Source: Campylobacteraceae bacterium
Lineage (GTDB): Bacteria > Campylobacterota > Campylobacteria > Campylobacterales > Sulfurovaceae
Assembly: GCA_026986355.1 (NCBI GenBank)
Contig: JALSOO010000019.1
Coordinates: forward strand, 1 to 5,163
Length of the DNA stretch: 5,163 nucleotides
Direction of reading: 5' to 3'
Part shown: positions 1-5,096 of the stretch, in pieces
How positions within the stretch are numbered: position 1 is the first letter of the stretch
Layout: the number at the start of each line of letters is the position of its first letter
Made by a program: the position numbers and the translations under genes
The notes under the pieces: generated by a model
What the model was told of the DNA's origin: nothing
What the model saw: only the letters and a program-made list of their open reading frames with translations
The model's database searches: none

Positions 1-338
1 CAGCTGACGTTGCCAAAGGTCACCCAGGTGCTAGAGCTAGAGATGATGCAATGAGTTTAGCACGATTTGAGTTTAGATGGGTTGACCAGTTTAATATCGG
101 TCTTGACCCTGAACGTGCTAGAGAGTACCATGATGAGACCATGCCTATGGAGGCTGCAAAAGTTGCTCATTTCTGTTCTATGTGTGGACCAAAATTCTGT
201 TCTATGAAAATATCTGCTGATGTTAGAGAGTATGCTAATGAGTTAGAGATACAACAAGGAATGGATGATATGTCTGCTAAATTTAAAGAGATGGGAAGCG
301 AAGTTTACGTTGAAGCTGACAAACTAGAAAAAGTTTAA
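1..338 (+). CDS. thiC: Phosphomethylpyrimidine synthase ThiC, C-terminal part (5' end outside window)
   Basis: The reading frame is open from base 3 to the TAA at 336-338, giving 111 residues of the C-terminus; the start lies upstream of the window. ThiC is a cytosolic radical-SAM enzyme that converts aminoimidazole ribotide to hydroxymethylpyrimidine phosphate, the pyrimidine half of thiamine. The visible part carries the family hallmarks: AKGHPGARARDDAMSLARF, FRWVDQFNIGLDPERAR, and the C-terminal CSMCGPKFC, a CX2CX4C motif that binds the catalytic [4Fe-4S] cluster. The protein ends about 50 residues after this motif, as bacterial ThiC normally does, so the 3' end looks intact. ATG at 51 is an internal methionine, not the start. 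Any TPP riboswitch would lie upstream and cannot be seen here. thiO follows 48 bases downstream on the same strand, which suggests one operon. Confidence 0.96.
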   Translation, partial: ADVAKGHPGARARDDAMSLARFEFRWVDQFNIGLDPERAREYHDETMPMEAAKVAHFCSMCGPKFCSMKISADVREYANELEIQQGMDDMSAKFKEMGSEVYVEADKLEKV

Positions 339-344
339 AATCGT

Positions 345-364
345 AGGGTATTAATTAATACCTT
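345..364 (+). promoter_or_regulatory. Palindromic hairpin between thiC and thiO
   Basis: Positions 347-362 are a perfect 16-base palindrome, GGTATTAATTAATACC, extended by one G-T and one A-T pair to 345-364. In RNA it would form a stem of about eight pairs with a tiny loop. No T-run follows, so it is not a standard intrinsic terminator. It may be an RNA-processing or stability element, or a weak attenuator, separating the thiC message from thiO-thiS-thiG. Seeing the palindrome is certain; its role is inference. Confidence 0.5.
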
Positions 365-386
365 CATAGAATAAAAGGGGAGATAG

Positions 387-1484
387 ATGAATATAGCAAT
401 AGTGGGGGCTGGTCTAGTTGGACGTGTCGTAGCCCTTAATCTTCTAAATAGTGGCAATCACAAGATTACTCTATTTGACAAAGATACAAAAGAGGGAATC
501 CATTCGGCAGGTTTTACAGCTGCTGGAATGTTAGCCCCCTTTGCTGAACTTGAAACTGCAGAATCGATTATATTTGAGTATGGAAAACGCTCTATTGAAC
601 TTTGGCAACCTCTACTAAAAGAGATTGGTGTCTATGATGGTTTCTCCTACAAAGGAACGATTATCACAGCACACCCACAAGATGTAAGTGAGCTTGAACA
701 CTTTATAGGAACACTCAAAAGTAAGATAGATGAAGCCAAAGAGATAGAGATGCTTGATGCTACTCAACTAGCTCAAATAGAGCCTGAACTTGCACAACAC
801 AATAAATCTTTTTTTATACGCAAAGAGGGACAAGTAGATTCTCAACGATTTATAGCTTTCTCTACAAACTATTTTGATATGAGAGAAGAGATAACATGGA
901 GAGAGTTTACAGAGGTTACAACTATTGAAGCTAAAAAGGTACATCTAAAAGAGTCATCTGAAGAGTTTGATTGGGTCTTTGATTGTCGTGGATTTGGGGG
1001 TAAAGAGTATTTCTCAGATTTACGTGGTGTTCGTGGAGAAGTCATATGGGTAGAGTCTAAAGAGATAGATATACAACGCCCTACACGTCTACTACACCCA
1101 CGATATAAAATCTATATTGTTCCTCGTGGTAATGGTTGTGAGGGTATAGATTTGGAGTATTGTAAAGAGTGTAAAATATCACAAACTCCTAACTCAAAAC
1201 GATACATAATAGGTGCAAGTGAGATAGAGAGTGAAGATTTCTCTCCTATATCTGTACGCTCAAGCCTTGAACTGCTCTCTGCTCTCTATACCGTACACCC
1301 TCAATTTGGAGAGGCACGTGTGGTCAATACAGAGACAAATTGCCGACCTGCATTTAAAGACAATCTACCAAGAATAGAGAATAAAGAAGAGGGATTGACA
1401 CGTATTAATGGGCTTTATAGACATGGGTATCTATTAGCACCTGCTATTGTTGAAAAAGCATTAAAAGAGGGAATAAACGCATGA
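387..1484 (+). CDS. thiO: ThiO-type glycine oxidase (FAD-dependent, DAO family)
   Basis: This 365-residue protein is a FAD-dependent amine oxidase of the DadA/glycine oxidase family. ThiO oxidises glycine with O2 to dehydroglycine (iminoacetate) and H2O2, giving ThiG its C2-N unit; it replaces the anaerobic tyrosine lyase ThiH. Visible marks are the N-terminal dinucleotide fold IVGAGLVG (residues 5-12), AAGMLAPFAELE (45-56), which is characteristic of ThiO, a second FAD-contact region around VFDCRGFGG (197-205), and the C-terminal NGLYRHGYLLAPAIVEKAL (341-359). The start is supported by AAAGGGGAG at 374-382, four bases before the ATG. Oddity: about 24 residues (248-271) containing C251, C259 and C262 interrupt the usual IVPR...YIIGA hairpin. 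The stop overlaps the thiS start in ATGA. Function is assigned from family and operon; another DAO-type amine oxidase activity is less likely. Confidence 0.9.
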   Translation: MNIAIVGAGLVGRVVALNLLNSGNHKITLFDKDTKEGIHSAGFTAAGMLAPFAELETAESIIFEYGKRSIELWQPLLKEIGVYDGFSYKGTIITAHPQDVSELEHFIGTLKSKIDEAKEIEMLDATQLAQIEPELAQHNKSFFIRKEGQVDSQRFIAFSTNYFDMREEITWREFTEVTTIEAKKVHLKESSEEFDWVFDCRGFGGKEYFSDLRGVRGEVIWVESKEIDIQRPTRLLHPRYKIYIVPRGNGCEGIDLEYCKECKISQTPNSKRYIIGASEIESEDFSPISVRSSLELLSALYTVHPQFGEARVVNTETNCRPAFKDNLPRIENKEEGLTRINGLYRHGYLLAPAIVEKALKEGINA

Positions 1485-1684
1485 TAAAAGTTTCAGTAAA
1501 TGGGGAGATAAAAGAGATAGAAGAGAGACTGAATATTAAGCAATTAATAGAAGCGTTAAAGTATAAACAAAAAGGGTTTGCAGTAGCAGTAAATACTACT
1601 TTTGTCTCTATCAAAGATTATGAGCAAACCATTATTAAAGATGGCGATACCATAGATATTTTAGCACCAGTTCAAGGAGGATAA
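1481..1684 (+). CDS. thiS: Sulfur carrier protein ThiS
   Basis: This is a 67-residue ubiquitin-like beta-grasp protein ending in Gly-Gly, the normal size and terminus for ThiS. The C-terminal carboxylate is adenylated by ThiF and converted to a thiocarboxylate, which donates sulfur to the ThiG thiazole reaction in the cytosol. The sequence has the usual VSVNGE start, a GFAVAVNTTFV strand (residues 32-42) and GDTIDILAPVQGG at the end (55-67). The ATG at 1481 overlaps the thiO stop (ATGA), implying translational coupling, and GAGGGA at 1467-1472 is a suitable ribosome binding site. The last two codons, GGA GGA, also form the Shine-Dalgarno sequence of thiG. No thiF is present in the window. MoaD is an alternative for short Gly-Gly proteins, but the position before thiG makes ThiS clear. 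Confidence 0.95.
   Translation: MIKVSVNGEIKEIEERLNIKQLIEALKYKQKGFAVAVNTTFVSIKDYEQTIIKDGDTIDILAPVQGG
1674..1680 (+). promoter_or_regulatory. thiG ribosome binding site inside thiS
   Basis: AAGGAGG is a full-strength Shine-Dalgarno sequence, five bases before the thiG ATG at 1686. It consists of the final Gln-Gly-Gly codons of thiS, so the functionally required di-glycine terminus and the thiG ribosome site share bases. It is the strongest ribosome site in the window, which fits a need for ample ThiG relative to ThiO. Confidence 0.8.
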
Positions 1685-1685
1685 G

Positions 1686-2483
1686 ATGAATAATGAGATA
1701 TGGGAGATAGGGGGAAAAAGATTAACAAGTAGAATGTTAATCGGTTCAGCACTCTATCCTAGCCCTGCTAGTATGGAAGAGGCTATCAAAGAGAGCCAAG
1801 CTCAAATAGTAACGGTAGCTCTTAGACGACAATCAGCAGGAGATGGTGGAGGTAATAACTTTTGGAATATTATCAAAGAGTTAAATATCAATGTACTACC
1901 AAATACAGCAGGTTGTCATACAGCAAAAGAGGCTATAACTACGGCTCAAATGGCACGAGAGGTTTTTGGTACAAACTGGATTAAACTAGAGGTAATAGGT
2001 GACCAATACAACCTACAACCCGACCCATTTGAGACACTCAAAGCTACCCAAGTACTTATAAAAGAGGGATTTGAAGTATTTCCATACACAACAGATGATT
2101 TAGTAGTAGCCAAAAGATTAGTAGATGCTGGGTGTAAAATACTTATGCCATGGGGTTCGCCTATTGGTTCAGGGCAAGGACTTATGAACCCAAGCAATTT
2201 AAAAGCTATTCGAGAAAAATTCCCTGATATTAATCTAATAGTTGATGCAGGGATAGGACGACCAAGCGATGCTGTTAAAGCGATGGAGCTGGGCTATGAT
2301 GGAATTTTATTAAACTCTGCCATTGCCCTAGCTCAAGACCCTGTCAAGATGGCAGAAGCATTTAAATATGCTACCAAAGCAGGACGTTTAGCGTATGAAG
2401 CAGGTACAATGCAAAAACGAGAATTTGCCTCTCCATCTACTCCTACTATAGGAACGCCTTTTTGGCATCAGTTCGATAAATAA
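1686..2483 (+). CDS. thiG: Thiazole synthase ThiG
   Basis: This 265-residue (beta/alpha)8-barrel enzyme has the normal ThiG length. It condenses 1-deoxy-D-xylulose 5-phosphate, dehydroglycine (from ThiO here) and sulfur from ThiS thiocarboxylate to form the thiazole phosphate of thiamine, in the cytosol. Family signatures include VTVALRR (residues 42-48), LPNTAGCHTAKEA (71-83), NWIKLEVIGD (97-106), whose Lys100 matches the lysine that forms a Schiff base with the sugar phosphate, CKILMPWGSPIGSGQGL, IVDAGIGRPSDA and GILLNSAIA near the C-terminus, which form the phosphate-binding part. It starts one base after the thiS stop, behind an AAGGAGG site. The C-terminus ends normally and a hairpin follows directly, so thiG appears to be the last gene of this operon. 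No oddities seen. Confidence 0.97.
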   Translation: MNNEIWEIGGKRLTSRMLIGSALYPSPASMEEAIKESQAQIVTVALRRQSAGDGGGNNFWNIIKELNINVLPNTAGCHTAKEAITTAQMAREVFGTNWIKLEVIGDQYNLQPDPFETLKATQVLIKEGFEVFPYTTDDLVVAKRLVDAGCKILMPWGSPIGSGQGLMNPSNLKAIREKFPDINLIVDAGIGRPSDAVKAMELGYDGILLNSAIALAQDPVKMAEAFKYATKAGRLAYEAGTMQKREFASPSTPTIGTPFWHQFDK

Positions 2484-2488
2484 ACCTA

Positions 2489-2511
2489 CACCACTTTAGA
2501 GTGGTGGTTTT
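2489..2511 (+). terminator. Rho-independent terminator after thiG
   Basis: CACCACT (2489-2495) and AGTGGTG (2500-2506) form a perfect 7-pair stem around a TTAG loop, followed by G and a short run of four T. It begins five bases after the thiG stop. The T-run is short, so termination may be partial, but position and form fit the end of the thi operon. Confidence 0.75.
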
Positions 2512-2547
2512 CTAATATCAACTTTTATCCTATTTTAATTTTAATTA

Positions 2548-2581
2548 GATACTATTTCGTTACAAATAAAAATTATTATTT
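2548..2581 (+). promoter_or_regulatory. Putative ahpC promoter and AT-rich operator
   Basis: Between the thiG hairpin and ahpC lies a very AT-rich stretch. A weak -10-like GATACT (2548-2553) or TACTAT (2550-2555) follows phased T-tracts at about 2531-2546, the pattern expected of Campylobacterota sigma-70 promoters, which often lack a -35 box. Just downstream, 2564-2581 reads AAATAAAAATTATTATTT, an 18-base inverted repeat with eight of nine pairs matched. This would sit near +5 to +22 if transcription starts near 2560, a plausible repressor site for the Fur/PerR-type protein encoded next door. In such AT-rich DNA chance palindromes occur, so confidence is low. The ahpC ribosome site AAAAGG follows at 2582-2587. 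Confidence 0.35.
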
Positions 2582-2596
2582 AAAAGGTATTATAAG

Positions 2597-3193
2597 ATGA
2601 TTGTAACAAATAAAGCTCCAGATTTTACAGCAACAGCAGTTCTAGCAGATGGTCAAATAGTTGAAGATTTTAACTTGATGGATAACCTTGGCGAAAAGGG
2701 TGCTGTTCTTTTCTTCTATCCACTAGATTTTACTTTTGTATGTCCTTCAGAGATTATTGCATTCTCTCACAGAGCAGAAGAGTTTACAAGTAGAGGTATC
2801 AATATTATTGGTGTATCTGTAGATAGTCAATTTTCACACTTTGCATGGAGAGAGACTCCAGTAGAAAAGGGTGGAATAGGTAGAATCAACTTCCCATTAG
2901 TTGCAGACCTCAATAAACAGATTGCTAGAGATTATGATGTTCTTCTTGATGATGCCGTAGCACTTAGAGGTTCATTCCTAATTGATGCAGATGGTACAGT
3001 TAGACATGCAGTAGTCAATGACCTTCCACTAGGAAGAAATGTTGATGAGATGATTAGAATGGTAGATGCAATGCAGTTTACTAATGAGCATGGAGAAGTT
3101 TGTCCTGCTGGTTGGGTAAAAGGCGATGAAGGTATGAAAGCAGACACAGAGGGTGTAGCTGAATATCTTGCAAAACATGCTCAAGAGCTATAA
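2597..3193 (+). CDS. ahpC: Typical 2-Cys peroxiredoxin AhpC (TsaA in Helicobacter)
   Basis: A 198-residue cytosolic thiol peroxidase that reduces H2O2, organic peroxides and peroxynitrite. The peroxidatic Cys49 lies in YPLDFTFVCPSEI, with the catalytic Pro42 and Thr46 in the PxxxT/SxxC pattern; the resolving Cys169 lies in HGEVCPAGW, so disulfides form between subunits. Other family marks are VDSQFSHFAW (76-85), GGIG (92-95) and RHAVVNDLPLGRN (136-148). Length and sequence closely match the Helicobacter AhpC as I remember it, including the EVCPAGW tail. It has the GGxG loop, but the C-terminus lacks the Tyr-Phe helix motif of overoxidation-sensitive eukaryotic forms. No ahpF is present; Helicobacter AhpC uses thioredoxin as reductant, which is likely here too. 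The ATG is preceded by AAAAGG nine bases upstream. It appears to be monocistronic, between two hairpins, with a Fur/PerR-type gene next. Confidence 0.96.
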   Translation: MIVTNKAPDFTATAVLADGQIVEDFNLMDNLGEKGAVLFFYPLDFTFVCPSEIIAFSHRAEEFTSRGINIIGVSVDSQFSHFAWRETPVEKGGIGRINFPLVADLNKQIARDYDVLLDDAVALRGSFLIDADGTVRHAVVNDLPLGRNVDEMIRMVDAMQFTNEHGEVCPAGWVKGDEGMKADTEGVAEYLAKHAQEL

Positions 3194-3197
3194 GTTA

Positions 3198-3223
3198 TAG
3201 TGGTGGAGTATACTCCACCATTA
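3198..3223 (+). terminator. Palindromic hairpin after ahpC, probable terminator
   Basis: Positions 3201-3220, TGGTGGAGTATACTCCACCA, form a perfect 20-base palindrome, extended by G-T, A-T and T-A pairs to 3198-3223. It begins a few bases after the ahpC stop. The GC-rich lower stem is strong, but TTAAAATATATATTTAA follows instead of a clean T-run, so it is not a classical terminator and may stabilise the ahpC 3' end. Its AGTGGTGG arm (3199-3206) is identical to the one in the thiG hairpin (2500-2507). Confidence 0.6.
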
Positions 3224-3232
3224 AAATATATA

Positions 3233-3277
3233 TTTAAGTATTATCTATTATAATATTTATATAAATATTTTATAAGG
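3233..3277 (+). promoter_or_regulatory. Promoter of the Fur/PerR-type gene with an overlapping palindrome
   Basis: A perfect -10 box TATAAT lies at 3249-3254. TTTAAGTATT at 3233-3242 matches the upstream TTTAAGTnTT element described for Campylobacter promoters; it lies 17 bases before a second possible -10, TATAAA (3260-3265). A perfect 18-base palindrome, AATATTTATATAAATATT, covers 3252-3269 and overlaps both -10 boxes, which is where an autorepressor of the Fur family would bind. AAGG at 3274-3277 is the ribosome site, seven bases before the ATG at 3285. The promoter is well supported; the operator role is inference. Confidence 0.6.
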
Positions 3278-3284
3278 CATAATC

Positions 3285-3686
3285 ATGAAAAACTACATAA
3301 CACTATTAAAAGAGAATGATTTAAAAGCCACTATACAACGTACCTCTATACTTAAATCTATCGACCAAGCAGGACATATCAATATAGATGCAATATATGA
3401 AGATGTCAAAGAGCTTCACCCTACCATCTCATTGGCTACTGTTTATAAAAATATTATTTCAATGAAAACAAATCATGTAATTATAGAAGTTCCAATGAAT
3501 GGAGAGAAAGCAAAGTATGAACTCAAAAAAGAGGAACACATACACCTTATCTGTCAAAAGTGTGGCAAAATTAAAGATACTAAGATAACTAAACAGATAC
3601 AACAAGCTCTAATAGTAGATAATTTTAAACTCAATCACTCTCAAATAAACCTATATGGGGTATGTAGCTCTTGTCAAGAGAGATAA
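3285..3686 (+). CDS. Fur-family transcriptional regulator, PerR-like
   Basis: This 133-residue protein is a short Fur-family metalloregulator. The winged-helix part ends with TISLATVYKNIISM (residues 47-60), the DNA-recognition helix region. A structural zinc site is visible as C90-x2-C93 and C127-x2-C130. Residues matching the regulatory metal site of Bacillus subtilis PerR (H37, D85, H91, H93, D104) fall at H31, E79, H85, H87 and D98 with exactly conserved spacing. The Asp at the D104 position and the location next to ahpC favour a peroxide-sensing PerR role; Glu at the D85 position is unusual for PerR and more like Fur, so Fur-type iron sensing is possible. It is probably a homodimeric repressor using Fe(II) or Mn(II). 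It has its own promoter and shares a 16-base overlap with the downstream gene. Confidence 0.88.
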   Translation: MKNYITLLKENDLKATIQRTSILKSIDQAGHINIDAIYEDVKELHPTISLATVYKNIISMKTNHVIIEVPMNGEKAKYELKKEEHIHLICQKCGKIKDTKITKQIQQALIVDNFKLNHSQINLYGVCSSCQER

Positions 3687-4363
3687 AAGAGGGAGCTATA
3701 TTTATAGCAGATGCACACTATCCACATCATGGAGATAGATTATTAGATATTTTAAAATCATTAAAAGATAAGAAGATACAAACTCCTCAACTTTTTCTAA
3801 TGGGAGATATTTTTGATTTACTATTTGGATACAATGAGTATATCAAAACCTTTTCAAAAGAGGCTATATCTCTACTAAATAGAATATCCCAAGAAATAGA
3901 GATTATCTATATAGAGGGGAATCATGACTTTTGTCTAAAAGAGATATTTCCAAATATAAAAGCATATAAGCGAACAGAACAACCCATAAAATATAGTTTA
4001 AATGGTATAGATGTATATCTAGCACATGGAGATAATCACAAGAGTAATACTATTATTTATAAAATATACTCTACACTTCTTAGAAATAGAGTTACTCTTA
4101 CGCTACTAAAACCATTCGATAAAAAAATCATAGACCACCGTATAGCCAAACTAAAAAATAAAAAAATTTGTGATTATTTCAAAGAGTATAAAAGTAAATT
4201 TGATACTATAATCGATGAATATCCCCCTAAATCTCTAATTATAGAGGGACATTTTCATCAAGCCATTATCTATAAAAACTATGTCTCTCTCCCATCTTTA
4301 GCCTGTCAAGGAGAGATTGGAATAATAAAAATGGGAAATATAGAGTTTTTAAAACTACATTAA
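3671..4363 (+). CDS. LpxH-like calcineurin-type metallophosphoesterase (possible UDP-2,3-diacylglucosamine pyrophosphatase)
   Basis: A 230-residue metallophosphoesterase with the full two-metal motif set: IADAH (D14, H16), MGDIFD (D46), EGNHDF (N84, H85, D86), AHGD (H119) and EGHFH (H194, H196). Length and motif order match the LpxH family, which hydrolyses UDP-2,3-diacylglucosamine to lipid X in lipid A synthesis at the inner face of the cytoplasmic membrane. However, canonical LpxH has GNRD where this protein has GNHD, so it may be an LpxH2-type or another phosphoesterase. No signal peptide is visible. The start is TTG at 3671: a stop at 3665-3667 closes the frame upstream, and no ATG occurs before the essential DAH motif. 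The gene overlaps the regulator by 16 bases, implying translational coupling; GGGG at 3657-3660 is a weak ribosome site. It ends six bases from a convergent gene. Confidence 0.82.
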   Translation: MSREIKEGAIFIADAHYPHHGDRLLDILKSLKDKKIQTPQLFLMGDIFDLLFGYNEYIKTFSKEAISLLNRISQEIEIIYIEGNHDFCLKEIFPNIKAYKRTEQPIKYSLNGIDVYLAHGDNHKSNTIIYKIYSTLLRNRVTLTLLKPFDKKIIDHRIAKLKNKKICDYFKEYKSKFDTIIDEYPPKSLIIEGHFHQAIIYKNYVSLPSLACQGEIGIIKMGNIEFLKLH

Positions 4364-4369
4364 TAGAAT

Positions 4370-5017
4370 CTACTTCACAAAAAAATGCTGATAATCTTTC
4401 ATGCTTTTCCAATCTCCTCCCCAACTAAATCCATACTTTTTAAAAGCTTGGGTTGCAGGGTCAGAAGAGAGAAGCAAAGCTCTATCTCTTAGATTATCAA
4501 TATCTATATGTCTTCTTATTTTATATCTATATGATGCTCGATGAGATATATAACCACTACTTGATATATATGGATTAGCAATAGGATTAATATCTATCGC
4601 TTTTCCATAAGCATGTTTTGACCACTTTTTCTTTTTTCCTGAAACAGGACGACAGTTGAACGCAGAGGTATTATCACTCTCTATAGATTGCCAATCATCT
4701 CCATTATAGTCTGAAACTAACTTCATTTTATCTATCGCATAATTCATATAATACAAATCCTCAAACAGATATACGGTATTAGTTGCTATGCTTTTATGTA
4801 CAATCATCTCTCCCATTTGTGTTTGACCATTAAAATCTAAATAGGCTATTTGTAGATAACGAAGATTCTCCAAGGAGACAGGGCAACCCTCTCTCCATGA
4901 ATTTCCATTTATCATTCTCTCTTTAATGTCTGGGGTAATTGTTGATATATTTGCATTAAATTGAGCAAATAGAGAAGTAGCAATAAGTGTTGAAAAGATA
5001 AAAGCTGTTTTTATCAT
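4370..5017 (-). CDS. Secreted M15-family (VanY-like) D-Ala-D-Ala carboxypeptidase-type metallopeptidase
   Basis: A 215-residue zinc peptidase of the M15/VanY superfamily, expected to cut peptidoglycan peptides in the periplasm. Residues 1-18 form a signal peptide (MIKTAF, then a hydrophobic stretch ending SLFA), with likely cleavage before Gln19. The zinc ligands are H135 and D142 in SKHAYGKAIDI and H211 in KDYQHF, with D208 as likely catalytic acid; the WGGDW motif precedes them. Cys45 and Cys122 could form a disulfide. The ATG at 5017 is chosen because it starts the signal peptide and has AAAAGGA (5024-5030) six bases upstream. The frame stays open up to an ATG at 5149, but that extension reads through a transposase tail and puts 44 unrelated residues before the signal peptide. 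Exact cleavage specificity is not readable from sequence; it could be an endopeptidase or a carboxypeptidase. Confidence 0.9.
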   Translation of the reverse strand: MIKTAFIFSTLIATSLFAQFNANISTITPDIKERMINGNSWREGCPVSLENLRYLQIAYLDFNGQTQMGEMIVHKSIATNTVYLFEDLYYMNYAIDKMKLVSDYNGDDWQSIESDNTSAFNCRPVSGKKKKWSKHAYGKAIDINPIANPYISSSGYISHRASYRYKIRRHIDIDNLRDRALLLSSDPATQAFKKYGFSWGGDWKSMKDYQHFFVK

Positions 5018-5023
5018 AAAAAA

Positions 5024-5042
5024 TCCTTTTAAATATAGTATA
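5024..5042 (-). promoter_or_regulatory. Putative -10 box and ribosome site of the M15 peptidase gene
   Basis: On the minus strand TATACT (5042-5037) matches five of six bases of the -10 consensus and is followed by AAAAGGA (5030-5024), six bases before the ATG. No convincing -35 is seen. The leader would be only about 13 bases, so the promoter call is tentative, while the ribosome site is good. The site lies between the gene and the transposase tail, so the gene may be transcribed independently of it. Confidence 0.4.
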
Positions 5043-5074
5043 GCTACAATAGATAAAAGAATTGTGGATTTTTT

Positions 5075-5094
5075 AAAGGGGTCAGACGTTGAAT
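5075..5094 (-). repeat. GGGGTCAGAC motif after the transposase stop, putative REP-like or end element
   Basis: AAAGGGGTCAGACGTTGAAT (plus strand) begins two bases beyond the stop codon of the transposase-like tail. It contains GTCaGAC, a small inverted repeat. From memory, closely related GGGGTCAGA(C/G)-type sequences recur next to RAYT (Y1-type transposase) genes in several proteobacteria, where they are candidate substrates or REP relatives. Only one copy is in this window, so repetitiveness cannot be shown here. Confidence 0.4.
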
Positions 5095-5096
5095 AT

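Noticed and set aside
339..386. TPP riboswitch before thiO
   Set aside because: The gap is only 48 bases and lacks the CUGAGA-type and other conserved riboswitch segments. A riboswitch, if any, would be upstream of thiC, outside the window.
1136..1174. Rubredoxin-like or zinc-ribbon domain in ThiO from its clustered cysteines
   Set aside because: Only three cysteines are in the insert, with spacing CX7CX2C, and the segment is too short for a separate domain; it is reported as an unexplained insertion.
1946..2197. Open frame of 83 codons on the minus strand inside thiG
   Set aside because: It is wholly inside a well-conserved gene on the other strand, has no recognisable motifs and no need for its own start; it is a shadow of thiG codon use.
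2541..2596. Classical Fur or PerR box before ahpC
   Set aside because: I compared the region with TTATAATnATTATAA and GATAATGATAATCATTATC and found no good match; only the looser 18-base inverted repeat is reported.
2932..3147. Open frame of 71 codons on the minus strand inside ahpC
   Set aside because: It lies entirely within the conserved ahpC gene, is rich in Ser/Thr/Pro in the way antisense frames often are, and shows no domain.
4364..4369. Bidirectional terminator between the convergent phosphoesterase and peptidase genes
   Set aside because: The gap is six bases, and I found no clear inverted repeat spanning the two 3' ends.
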